From a bacterium (GTDB lineage Bacteria > Bacillota_I > Bacilli_A > RFN20 > CAG-826), in the NCBI GenBank assembly GCA_019421105.1, contig JAHZFY010000034.1, positions 1-7,529 of the forward strand: 7,529 nt of DNA, in the 5' to 3' direction. The position numbers and the translations under genes are program-made. Under the pieces are notes generated by a model. The model saw only the letters and a list, made by a program, of their open reading frames with translations. It was not told the origin of the DNA and did no database searches. Every line of letters starts with the position of its first letter. The stretch's first letter is position 1. This document shows, piece after piece, positions 1 through 6,523 of the stretch.

Positions 1-318
1 ATAATATAATTTCTTACCGCGTTTTATAACAGTGTATTCGTTAAACAATGCATTTTCTTTTTTAACTATGAATTTAGGATCATTGACTTTTTCACCATTA
101 ACTGAAATAGCGTTAGATTCACAAAATTGTCTTGCTTCACGTTTACTTGACGCTGCTTTGATTTGAATCAATGCATCTTCTAACATGATTTCGTCTTGAT
201 TTAATTCGACAGTTAAATCACCTAAGACATCTTCTAATTGAGTTTTTGTTAATGAGTTGATATCGCCTTTAAATAAAGCTTCGCTCATAGCGATGGCTTC
301 ATTAGCTTTGTCCAATTC
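1..318 (-). pseudogene. tyrS: Detached C-terminal S4 domain of tyrosyl-tRNA synthetase (frame-shifted, runs off window)
   Basis: This frame has no complete gene, but its translation is the C-terminal part of bacterial TyrS. It opens with ELDKANEAIAMSEALFKGDI, the helix before the linker. It continues through a linker (VLGDLTVELNQDEIMLEDAL) into an S4 RNA-binding domain (KAASSKREARQFCESNAI, SVNGEKVNDP) and ends with the family-typical tail VIKRGKKLYY at the window edge. The S4 domain normally binds the tRNA-Tyr anticodon arm and long variable arm. This frame is offset from the upstream catalytic frame (302-1189) and meets it at about 318. The only in-frame ATG near the start (286-288) has no Shine-Dalgarno site, so independent translation is unlikely. 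I read it as the 3' portion of a tyrS gene broken by a deletion, or of an intact gene misassembled here. The true C-terminus lies beyond position 1. Confidence 0.85.
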
Positions 319-1189
319 TTGCACCTGGATTTGCTAAATGGTCTTTGATGATATTTTCAATTTCATCTTTAGATAAGAATGTGAATACTTTTAAGTATTT
401 GCAAGCATCTTCATCGGTAACATTAATAAAGTATTGATATAGTTGATATGGACTAGTTAATTCAGGATTTAAAAATAACGCTCCTTTTTCTGATTTGCCA
501 AATTTTTTGCCATCAGCGCGAGTGATTAAATGGCAAGTCATAACGCTACATTTAGCTTCTGGTTCTAATTTTCTAATCAACTCTAAACCAGATGTTAAAT
601 TACCCCATTGATCAGATCCACCAACCTGAATGTGACAATTATAAGTTCTTAATAATGTCAAATAGTCGATAGCTTGTAAGATATTATATGTAAATTCGGT
701 AAAAGATAAACCGCTATCTAATCTAGAAGCGATGATATCTTTTGCTAATAGATAGTTGATATTAAAGTATTTACCATAATCTCTTAACATATCTAATAAC
801 GTTAAGTTACCTAACCAATCATAGTTATTCAATAAAATACCTTTATTAGGATCACTTAAATCGATGAATCTTTCTAATTGTTTTCTAATTGATTCGGTAT
901 TGGCTTTTAATGTAGAAACATCTTGAAGATTTCTTTCTTTAGATTTTCCAGAAGGATCTCCAATCATACCAGTTGCTCCACCAACTAAAGCGATTATTCT
1001 ATGGCCTGCTTTTTGAAGTCTCATCAATAAAGAAATCATGACATAATTTCCAACGTGCATTGAAGATGCACTAGGGTCAAAACCACAATAGATTGTTTGA
1101 GGAGTATTTAAAAGTTCCCTCATTTCTTCTTCGTTAGAAAAATCTTTAATCAATCCACGATATTTTAAATCATCTAAAACATTGCTCAT
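302..1189 (-). CDS. tyrS: Tyrosyl-tRNA synthetase, catalytic part; frame broken before the S4 domain
   Basis: TyrS is a class I cytoplasmic enzyme that activates tyrosine with ATP and charges tRNA-Tyr. The 295-residue frame holds the whole Rossmann catalytic domain. It shows a tyrosine-pocket segment YCGFDPSASSMHVGN, whose HVGN (45-48) is the HIGH signature, then VGGATGMIGDPSGKSKER (69-86), QVGGSDQWGN (188-197), and KFGKS (229-233) as the KMSKS loop. The usual length is about 410-430 residues. Here the frame stops at 302-304 just after NPGARIGQ, where relatives continue with a KxLAxEVTxxVHG-like segment. That segment is absent, and the S4 domain follows in another frame (1-318). The start is supported by AAAAGGAG at 1197-1204, 7 nt upstream of the ATG. 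It lies 20 nt after pncB with no room for a T-box leader. If the break is real, the product would be an S4-less enzyme of doubtful activity; a sequence or assembly error is an equally plausible cause. Confidence 0.93.
   Translation of the reverse strand: MSNVLDDLKYRGLIKDFSNEEEMRELLNTPQTIYCGFDPSASSMHVGNYVMISLLMRLQKAGHRIIALVGGATGMIGDPSGKSKERNLQDVSTLKANTESIRKQLERFIDLSDPNKGILLNNYDWLGNLTLLDMLRDYGKYFNINYLLAKDIIASRLDSGLSFTEFTYNILQAIDYLTLLRTYNCHIQVGGSDQWGNLTSGLELIRKLEPEAKCSVMTCHLITRADGKKFGKSEKGALFLNPELTSPYQLYQYFINVTDEDACKYLKVFTFLSKDEIENIIKDHLANPGARIGQS
307..318 (-). other. Junction 12-mer of the tyrS break (possible deletion between direct repeats)
   Basis: On the minus strand this is GAATTGGACAAA. 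In the catalytic frame it lies within AGA-ATT-GGA-CAA-A, giving the family-like RIGQ. In the downstream frame it reads GAA-TTG-GAC-AAA, giving ELDK at the start of the next conserved helix. Both readings fit the TyrS alignment. The simplest explanation is that an intact gene carried two copies of this word, one in each frame, separated by the missing linker codons, and that one copy plus the intervening sequence was lost. The earlier second copy is inferred and is not visible here. Confidence 0.5.
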
Positions 1190-1209
1190 ATATATTCTCC
1201 TTTTAATAA

Positions 1210-2313
1210 TTAATAAATTGGGTATTTAACTTCTTTTAAACGATGGCTTGGAATATCTTTTCTTCCTTCTTTTGCCTCGTCTTTTCCGTCTAATTTAACT
1301 AAATCACCCGTGAAACCACATGTAGTGTTATTTACAAAGTATGTTCCGACACCATATAAATCCACAGGAACTTTTAGTTCCTTCCATAATTTTATCTTAT
1401 CTAGATTAAAAGAGGAAGAGACAACGATTTTAACATAATCAAAGCCATTATCATCTAAGGCTTTTCTTAAAGCAAAAATCAATTCTTTACAAACTCCATG
1501 TGGATCAAATCCTGATGTGTCTTTATCATCAAAATAATGATCGATCATCGATAAAGATGTATCTACACGCACCGCTTTTAGATTATGTTTTAAATGTTTT
1601 GCTAATTTAACAGCGTCATTAACAACATCATTATTATAATCGATCAATGCGGTCACTTTTTCATTTGGAAAAGTTTTTAAATATAAATCTGCAGCTTTAA
1701 TAATATCGCCTTGGCACATTTGAATTAAAGCGTGAGGCATCGTCCCCATTCCTTTTCCGCCCCACCATAATCCTTGGGCGTCAGTGGACACTTTATCGAT
1801 TCCAGCAACATAAGTCGCATATCCATCACCAACTTGTGTTAAATAATCATCTTGTCTATCAGCCATAGAAAATACTGGAGTGTCACCTGCAACTTTTTTT
1901 AATCTATAGACATTTGTAGCAACCGAACTTCTTCTTGCTAAAATGCCATCAATAACACTTTCTAGATAACCAAAATCTTCATATTTACCACTTATTTTTA
2001 ATACTGGTTCATTTTTATTGATGATATCTCCATCATTTAAAGCCAAGATTTTTAAATCTTTTGGGTTATTAGCAAAAGTGTGCACCAACGCGATTGCTTC
2101 ATCGATTCCGCATAACATCACATCATCTTTTCTTTGAAACCATTGCATCGTGACGTTATGATTTGGAAGATTTTCTTGAATGATTTTATGAGTTTTTAAA
2201 AAATAATTCGCAGAATAAAAACCATCTTTTAAATTATTCGGAAAATTAAAAGTCTTATTAGTCAATCGAGAAATTTTACCTTCTTTTTTTAATTGAATTT
2301 CTAACTCTTTCAT
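1210..2313 (-). CDS. pncB: Nicotinate phosphoribosyltransferase
   Basis: The enzyme joins nicotinate and PRPP, with ATP hydrolysis, to make nicotinate mononucleotide, the first Preiss-Handler step in NAD salvage. The 367 residues match the shorter NAPRTase form rather than the roughly 490-residue Bacillus form. Visible landmarks are an N-terminal DGFYSANYFLKT (30-41), the type-II phosphoribosyltransferase core with ILARRSSVATN (124-134) and GMGTMPHALIQ (188-198), and VDLYGVGTYF (317-326) near the C-terminus. His194 in GTMPH aligns with the histidine that is phosphorylated in the Salmonella enzyme. The start is decided by AAAGGAG at 2321-2327, 7 nt upstream, and the ATG overlaps the ytpR TGA as ATGA, so the two are translationally coupled. 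No other NAD-pathway gene is in the window. An intact fold and catalytic residues suggest a working enzyme. Confidence 0.95.
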   Translation of the reverse strand: MKELEIQLKKEGKISRLTNKTFNFPNNLKDGFYSANYFLKTHKIIQENLPNHNVTMQWFQRKDDVMLCGIDEAIALVHTFANNPKDLKILALNDGDIINKNEPVLKISGKYEDFGYLESVIDGILARRSSVATNVYRLKKVAGDTPVFSMADRQDDYLTQVGDGYATYVAGIDKVSTDAQGLWWGGKGMGTMPHALIQMCQGDIIKAADLYLKTFPNEKVTALIDYNNDVVNDAVKLAKHLKHNLKAVRVDTSLSMIDHYFDDKDTSGFDPHGVCKELIFALRKALDDNGFDYVKIVVSSSFNLDKIKLWKELKVPVDLYGVGTYFVNNTTCGFTGDLVKLDGKDEAKEGRKDIPSHRLKEVKYPIY

Positions 2314-2879
2314 TTAAATTCTCCTTTAAATAAATTTGTGTTGATTAAAGTTTTATCTTCTACTTTATAAGTTCCTTTTTCTTTAATTCCTAATTGTGAA
2401 TTTTTACCGATAGAATAATTTATACCATCTATATCAATTCTATTTATACATCCATCAAAATAGATTCGATCTTTTTTTAATATCACAACTAAATCGCATA
2501 CATCAACATCATCATATTCATAATAGCATTTTATTATTTCATCATTGATGCTAACTTCGGCAATATGATTTTTACATCTAATAACTTCACCAACTAAATA
2601 TTCATCATTTGCGTATTCAATAGTAGTTAATTGGTGATTTTTTAGTATAGAATTTATAATATCCAATAATGGTTGAAAATGTGAAGGAATCAATCCTTTG
2701 TGGTATATTTTAATCATTTTTGAGATATTAAAAATGTTATAACCAATGATTTCATCATGATGATAAATGACTATTAAATCATCCTTTTTATCATAATGAG
2801 TCATTTCTAAAATAGGATTGATTATTACGATTAATACATCCCCAACTGCATGATGATTATAAAATAATGAACATTCCAT
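2310..2879 (-). CDS. ytpR: YtpR-like protein: DUF4479 domain plus divergent tRNA-binding (EMAP-type) domain
   Basis: The 189-residue protein resembles Bacillus YtpR, whose exact role is not settled. Residues 1-90 match the DUF4479 part: an initial LFYNHHAVGDVLIV, then IIGYNIFNIS (44-53), a family hallmark. Residues from about 94 (LVGEVIRC) to 189 occupy the place of the tRNA_bind OB-fold seen in YtpR, PheT and MetG tails. Late elements are recognisable: a SIGKNSQLGI stretch in place of SNGMICSAKELG, and a closing LFKGEF. The usual HPDADKL segment and the CGAPN segment are missing or replaced, so RNA binding is uncertain. The ATG is the only in-frame start after an upstream TAA and sits 1 nt after the M42 stop (TAGTATG). 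The nearest AAGG is about 16 nt away, so initiation probably depends on coupling to the M42 gene. It overlaps pncB by 4 nt. I am sure of the family and unsure of the function. Confidence 0.78.
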   Translation of the reverse strand: MECSLFYNHHAVGDVLIVIINPILEMTHYDKKDDLIVIYHHDEIIGYNIFNISKMIKIYHKGLIPSHFQPLLDIINSILKNHQLTTIEYANDEYLVGEVIRCKNHIAEVSINDEIIKCYYEYDDVDVCDLVVILKKDRIYFDGCINRIDIDGINYSIGKNSQLGIKEKGTYKVEDKTLINTNLFKGEFK

Positions 2880-2880
2880 A

Positions 2881-3930
2881 CTATTTTTGTTTTAACCTTG
2901 CAATCAATTTATCGTCGATCATTTTTAACATTGTAAACAATGATTTTTTTGCAGCATGATAATCATCAGCATCGATAATGCTAGAATGAGTATGTAAGTT
3001 TCTTGCACATATGCAGTGAGTTAAAGTCAATACTCCACCTTCATTTTCCATATGTAAGTTTCCCGCATTAGTGCCGCCTGGAGATTGGAAATATTGATAT
3101 TTGACCTTTGCTTTTTTACATGCTTTTTCTTGTAAATCTAACAATTTAGGATTTGCAATCATCGAATGATCCAAATATCTAATTAAGACACCTTCTCCTA
3201 ATGCACCTTGATCACCATTTAATTCTCTTGCTGGTGAACAATCTAAACAAATAGCTAAATCCGGTTTAATTTGATGAGTGATAGTTTTAATTCCTCTTAA
3301 ACCCACTTCTTCTTGAACGCTTCCTCCAACATATAAATCGTATGGGAGTTCTTTGTTTTTAAAATATTTTAAAACTTCTAAACCTAAAGCGATACCGTAT
3401 CGATCATCAAAAGCTTTCGCCATTAATCTTTGTCCGTTATTTAAAACGAGCAAATCACCTAAACAGATGATCATAGCGCCAATATAAACACCAGCGTCTT
3501 CTGCTTCTTTTTTAGTTTTAAAACCAAAATCAAATTTCATTTTTTTGACTTTTATATCATTTTGACAAGATGAAATATCTCCTGTACCATAAATCATTTT
3601 TCCATTTTTGGTAATTAAAGCTAAACGATTAGCGTAATATATTTCATCGTTGATTCCACCGACATTAGTGGCCATAACTAATCCATTTTCTAATATGTTG
3701 ATACACATTAAACCAACTTCGTCCATATGTGCATCTATCATCACTTTTTTAGCATTTGGATTACTAGATTTTTTAAAAGCAAACACATTTCCTAAATTAT
3801 CTATGATTGTTTCATAGCCTAATTTTTCATATTCATTTTTTAAAAAACCAGCGACATAATGTTCTTGACCAGAAATGCCATTTAATTCACAAACTTTTTT
3901 TAACAAATTGATTTCTTGTTTTAAAAACAT
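2881..3930 (-). CDS. M42-family metallo-aminopeptidase (YtoP/FrvX/PepA type)
   Basis: This is a cytoplasmic two-metal aminopeptidase that trims N-terminal residues from short peptides and usually forms large tetrahedral (TET) particles. All M42 metal-site elements are present: IDAHMDEVG with His68, AKAFDDRYG with Asp175/Asp176 (bridging Asp), QEEVGLRG with Glu207 (general base) and Glu208, CLD at Asp230, and ARNLHTHSS, where His313 aligns with the last ligand. SPGGTNAGNLHMENEGGV (283-300) is the conserved substrate-pocket loop. At 349 residues it is full length. The C-terminal HTHSSIID wording recalls Bacillus YtoP more than PhTET. Substrate preference (glutamyl or broad) cannot be read from the sequence. 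The start follows AAAGGAG at 3938-3944, 7 nt upstream and partly inside the end of trmB, leaving only 4 nt between the genes. No signal peptide is seen. Confidence 0.93.
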   Translation of the reverse strand: MFLKQEINLLKKVCELNGISGQEHYVAGFLKNEYEKLGYETIIDNLGNVFAFKKSSNPNAKKVMIDAHMDEVGLMCINILENGLVMATNVGGINDEIYYANRLALITKNGKMIYGTGDISSCQNDIKVKKMKFDFGFKTKKEAEDAGVYIGAMIICLGDLLVLNNGQRLMAKAFDDRYGIALGLEVLKYFKNKELPYDLYVGGSVQEEVGLRGIKTITHQIKPDLAICLDCSPARELNGDQGALGEGVLIRYLDHSMIANPKLLDLQEKACKKAKVKYQYFQSPGGTNAGNLHMENEGGVLTLTHCICARNLHTHSSIIDADDYHAAKKSLFTMLKMIDDKLIARLKQK

Positions 3931-3934
3931 ATGA

Positions 3935-4552
3935 TTACTCCTTTTTTAAACAGATACGATGGATATTGACACCTTGGCTTCTAAAATTAGCCTCGTATTC
4001 AGTTAAAGCATCAAATTCATCATTGCCATCATAATTATCATCGATGCTTAAAATTTTAAATTTTGATTTTTCAAACATCTTGACCGAAAAAGCAAATAGC
4101 TCGCTGTTATCAGTCTTAAAGTTAAGTATACCACCTTTTTTGATAATTCTATAATAATTATCAATAAATCTTTCATCGGTTAAGCGACGTTTGCTGTGTC
4201 GTTTTTTTGGCCAAGGATCAGAAAAGTTTAATAAGACACCATCGAAAAGTTCATCTTTTAATGTTGGGAAAAGTTTTTCAACATCATCACAAATCATCAA
4301 GGCGTTTTTAATTTCTTGATCGACGATTTTTTTAGTGCTTATCCCAGCGCAGGTTATATTTTTTTCTACACCAACAAATAAGGTATCCAAATTATTTAAA
4401 GCCATCTTGCAAATAAAATCACCTTTACCACACCCTATTTCTAAAAATACTTTGTTTGGTAAATTGATATTATTAAATTCGTCTAATTTGATGCATACAT
4501 CACTATATTGTTCCATATATGGAACAGTCCACGCCTTAAATTTAGTCCTCAT
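3935..4552 (-). CDS. trmB: tRNA (guanine-N7-)-methyltransferase (m7G46)
   Basis: TrmB transfers a methyl group from S-adenosylmethionine to N7 of G46 in the tRNA variable loop. The 205 residues cover the whole family length (Bacillus TrmB is about 213). EIGCGKG (38-44) is SAM motif I. The diagnostic NFSDPWPKKRHSKRRL (109-124) contains the catalytic Asp and the tRNA-binding basic run. FKTDN (145-149) and TEYEANF (184-190) are the C-terminal family blocks. The start overlaps the 3' end of the dipeptidase gene by 11 nt. A moderate AGGAAAG at 4564-4570 lies 11 nt upstream, so coupling probably helps initiation. The N-terminal MRTKFKAW agrees with the usual MRxRxKxW opening and confirms this start. 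An 18-bp perfect palindrome lies within its early codons (4509-4526). Confidence 0.97.
   Translation of the reverse strand: MRTKFKAWTVPYMEQYSDVCIKLDEFNNINLPNKVFLEIGCGKGDFICKMALNNLDTLFVGVEKNITCAGISTKKIVDQEIKNALMICDDVEKLFPTLKDELFDGVLLNFSDPWPKKRHSKRRLTDERFIDNYYRIIKKGGILNFKTDNSELFAFSVKMFEKSKFKILSIDDNYDGNDEFDALTEYEANFRSQGVNIHRICLKKE
4509..4526. repeat. 18-bp perfect palindrome inside trmB
   Basis: TGTTCCATATATGGAACA is identical to its reverse complement over all 18 bases. It begins 26 nt inside the trmB reading frame and covers the codons for the VPYMEQ region. It could be a dyad operator, an mRNA hairpin near the start of trmB, or chance. No copy was noticed elsewhere in the window, and no U-run follows, so it is not a terminator. 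Confidence 0.5.
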
Positions 4553-5909
4553 CTTTAATCAACTTTCCTAATTTTTCAATCGCATTAGCATAAATCGCCA
4601 TCGCTTTATATAAATTATCAATTTTAATCATTTCGTCCACTTCGTGCATATGAGTATCTTCATTTGGAAATTGCATGCCGTAAGCAACAACGTTTTGACA
4701 TTCTTTAGCATAAGTCCCACCACCGATTGCTAATGGCTTTGAAGTTTTGTCGTTTGTTTCTTCTTGATATGCTTTCATTAAAGTTTTAATCAATTTAGAA
4801 TCTTCATCAAAATATAGCAATCTTGAAGGTTCTAAAAATTCTACCTTAAATGGTTTTAACTCTTCACATATTGTCTTTTTGACTTCTTCAAAATCAACAC
4901 CGTTGATAAAACGATAATTATATGTGATGTTAATTTGATTATCTTTATATGAAATCATTCCTAAATTTAAAGAACATTGACCCATGTCATCGTTTTTAAA
5001 TCCTACGTTCATTGTATCGCCAGTTAACGAAGTCAACTTATCGATAAATATAGATAATTTTTCATCGTTATAATATTGTTTCAAACAATTTAAAAACAAA
5101 ATAGCAGCGTTGACGCCTAAATATGGTTGAGCTCCATGAGCGCTTTTTCCTTTGATGATTAATAAATCATCTTTTATTTCATATTCGTTGAGATTTGCTT
5201 TTAAAAAGTTTAATAAGTTATCATCGACTACTTTAACTTTTAATTCATCGATAACTGCGTTAGGAACAACTCCGCCTTCAAAACTTTCTACTCCATCTAA
5301 AATCCATTTGCCAAAGACATTAAAATTGACAATGCCTTTTTCCGCTCTGATGATTGGGAAATCACTATCTGGAGTAAATCCATAAGTTGGTTGATATTTT
5401 TTGAGTTCATTAAAATAATATTCCATACATAATGAACCACTTTCCTCATTTCCACCAACTAATAATCTAACTTTATAACCATCGATAAGATTGTTATCTT
5501 TTAATGCTTTTAAAGCATAATAACTTGCTAAACAAGGACCTTTATCATCGCTGACACCACGTCCATATAAATAACCATTTTCTTCTTTAACATCAAATGG
5601 GTCATGGCTCCATGCTCCAGTCGCAGGAACAACATCGCAATGCGCTAATATAGTAACGTTTTTTTCACCTTCACCACAAATTATTTCAACGACCTTATTG
5701 GCGTAATTGCACACTTCAAATCCATCTTTTCTTGCAAGATTTTCAATGAATTTTAATGCATCACTAACCCCTTTTCCAAAAGGATTTTCTACCGATTTTG
5801 TATTTTCATCATAAGTTGAATTGATTTTCACAAATCCTTTAATGGAATTAATCAAATCATTTTCATAAGGTTTAACTAAGTTTTTATACTTATTTTTGTA
5901 ACTTAACAT
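4542..5909 (-). CDS. pepV: PepV-type M20 dipeptidase (Sapep family)
   Basis: This is a cytoplasmic dizinc dipeptidase that splits dipeptides and some short peptides with an unblocked N-terminus. The 455 residues fit PepV (about 470). Catalytic-domain landmarks are LAHCDVVPATG (88-98) with ligand His90 and Asp92, YGRGVSDDKGP with the bridging Asp121, GGNEESGS with Glu155 (base) and Glu156, FTPDSDFP with Asp181, and EDTHMHEVDE, where His422 aligns with the last ligand. The lid domain inserted around residues 195-385 carries KGKSAHGAQP with His258, the substrate-binding histidine. GGGTYAKE (396-403) is the usual pocket loop. AAGGAG at 5915-5920 lies 5 nt from the ATG and decides this start, giving a 20-nt overlap with the upstream transporter gene and an 11-nt overlap with trmB. 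With the M42 enzyme it suggests peptides are an important amino-acid source (inference). Confidence 0.95.
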   Translation of the reverse strand: MLSYKNKYKNLVKPYENDLINSIKGFVKINSTYDENTKSVENPFGKGVSDALKFIENLARKDGFEVCNYANKVVEIICGEGEKNVTILAHCDVVPATGAWSHDPFDVKEENGYLYGRGVSDDKGPCLASYYALKALKDNNLIDGYKVRLLVGGNEESGSLCMEYYFNELKKYQPTYGFTPDSDFPIIRAEKGIVNFNVFGKWILDGVESFEGGVVPNAVIDELKVKVVDDNLLNFLKANLNEYEIKDDLLIIKGKSAHGAQPYLGVNAAILFLNCLKQYYNDEKLSIFIDKLTSLTGDTMNVGFKNDDMGQCSLNLGMISYKDNQINITYNYRFINGVDFEEVKKTICEELKPFKVEFLEPSRLLYFDEDSKLIKTLMKAYQEETNDKTSKPLAIGGGTYAKECQNVVAYGMQFPNEDTHMHEVDEMIKIDNLYKAMAIYANAIEKLGKLIKDED

Positions 5910-6513
5910 ATGGACTCCTTGTAATTTCTGGAAAGCCTTTAAATAAGGCTAATGATAAAGTTGGAGTAACGATAACCGCCAACAATATTTCAAGTAAAGC
6001 ATTAATGGCAAATATGCCAGCAATCAACATGCCATAACTAGTTATTCCGTTTGAAATTAATAATTCTTTATCAAAACTGAATAAATATAAGCATGTCAAT
6101 GTCAAAAATGAATGAACTAGTGTCATCACTCCACTAATGACACAAAATAAGATAAAAGTAACAGGACCTTTTAATTTAAATTTTCTTACTAAATCAAATA
6201 ATAATCCGCTAACCAATCCAAAGATCATCCTAGGTAAAATAGAAACTAATGGATTGACAAATAAATAATCGATCGTGCCTGGATAAGATAAGGCTTTTAA
6301 TAATGAGCATAAACCAAATGCTGTACCGAGCAATAAACCAGATTTAAATCCTAATATCATCGCCCCAATTAATACGACGATGTGGATGATGGTGATTGAA
6401 ATTCCTAAAGCTGGAATTGGAATAAATCCCACATAAGGGACAAAAGTCATGATGACGATTAAGGCAATCAACATCGCGTTGATGCACATTTTTACAATCA
6501 ATTTATTACGCAT
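5890..6513 (-). CDS. ECF transporter S component, probable pantothenate binder (PanT-like)
   Basis: This is a small integral membrane protein of 207 residues with about six hydrophobic segments (roughly 7-30, 37-55, 58-75, 82-108, 116-145 and 160-192). The patterns VPYVGFIPIPALGISITIIH, then IGAMILGFKSGLLLGTAFGL and NPLVSILPRMIFG, match ECF S components of the PF12822-type family that includes PanT. Such proteins bind a vitamin and use a shared EcfA/A'/T module for uptake. That module is not in this window and must be supplied elsewhere. Assignment to pantothenate rests on position: it lies directly after coaX, with 10 nt between them. TAGGAG at 6521-6526 provides the ribosome site, and its TAG is also the coaX stop. 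Its 3' end overlaps pepV by 20 nt. It could instead carry another vitamin such as folate; the family call is much firmer than the substrate. Confidence 0.85.
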   Translation of the reverse strand: MRNKLIVKMCINAMLIALIVIMTFVPYVGFIPIPALGISITIIHIVVLIGAMILGFKSGLLLGTAFGLCSLLKALSYPGTIDYLFVNPLVSILPRMIFGLVSGLLFDLVRKFKLKGPVTFILFCVISGVMTLVHSFLTLTCLYLFSFDKELLISNGITSYGMLIAGIFAINALLEILLAVIVTPTLSLALFKGFPEITRSPYVKLQK

Positions 6514-6523
6514 TATTTTTCTC

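Noticed and set aside
296..335. Programmed ribosomal frameshift as explanation of the tyrS break
   Set aside because: No slippery heptamer or downstream structure is apparent, and a frameshift would not restore the missing conserved linker residues.
2752..2763. 12-bp palindrome TCATCATGATGA in ytpR
   Set aside because: It arises from repeated His/Asp codons (YHHDE), and short palindromes of this kind are expected by chance in AT-rich coding sequence.
4335..4571. Plus-strand open frame of 78 codons over the trmB start
   Set aside because: It lies antisense to trmB with a composition expected of a shadow frame and has no recognisable domain or good ribosome site.
5152..5385. Plus-strand open frame of 77 codons inside pepV
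   Set aside because: It is antisense to the well-supported PepV lid domain, is Ser/Leu/Thr-rich as shadow frames are, and has no family resemblance.
6120..6143. Hairpin GTGTCAT/ATGACAC in the transporter gene
   Set aside because: The 7-bp stem lies in coding sequence, is followed by no U-run, and is explained by the codons for GVMTLVHS. It is too short to stand out by itself.
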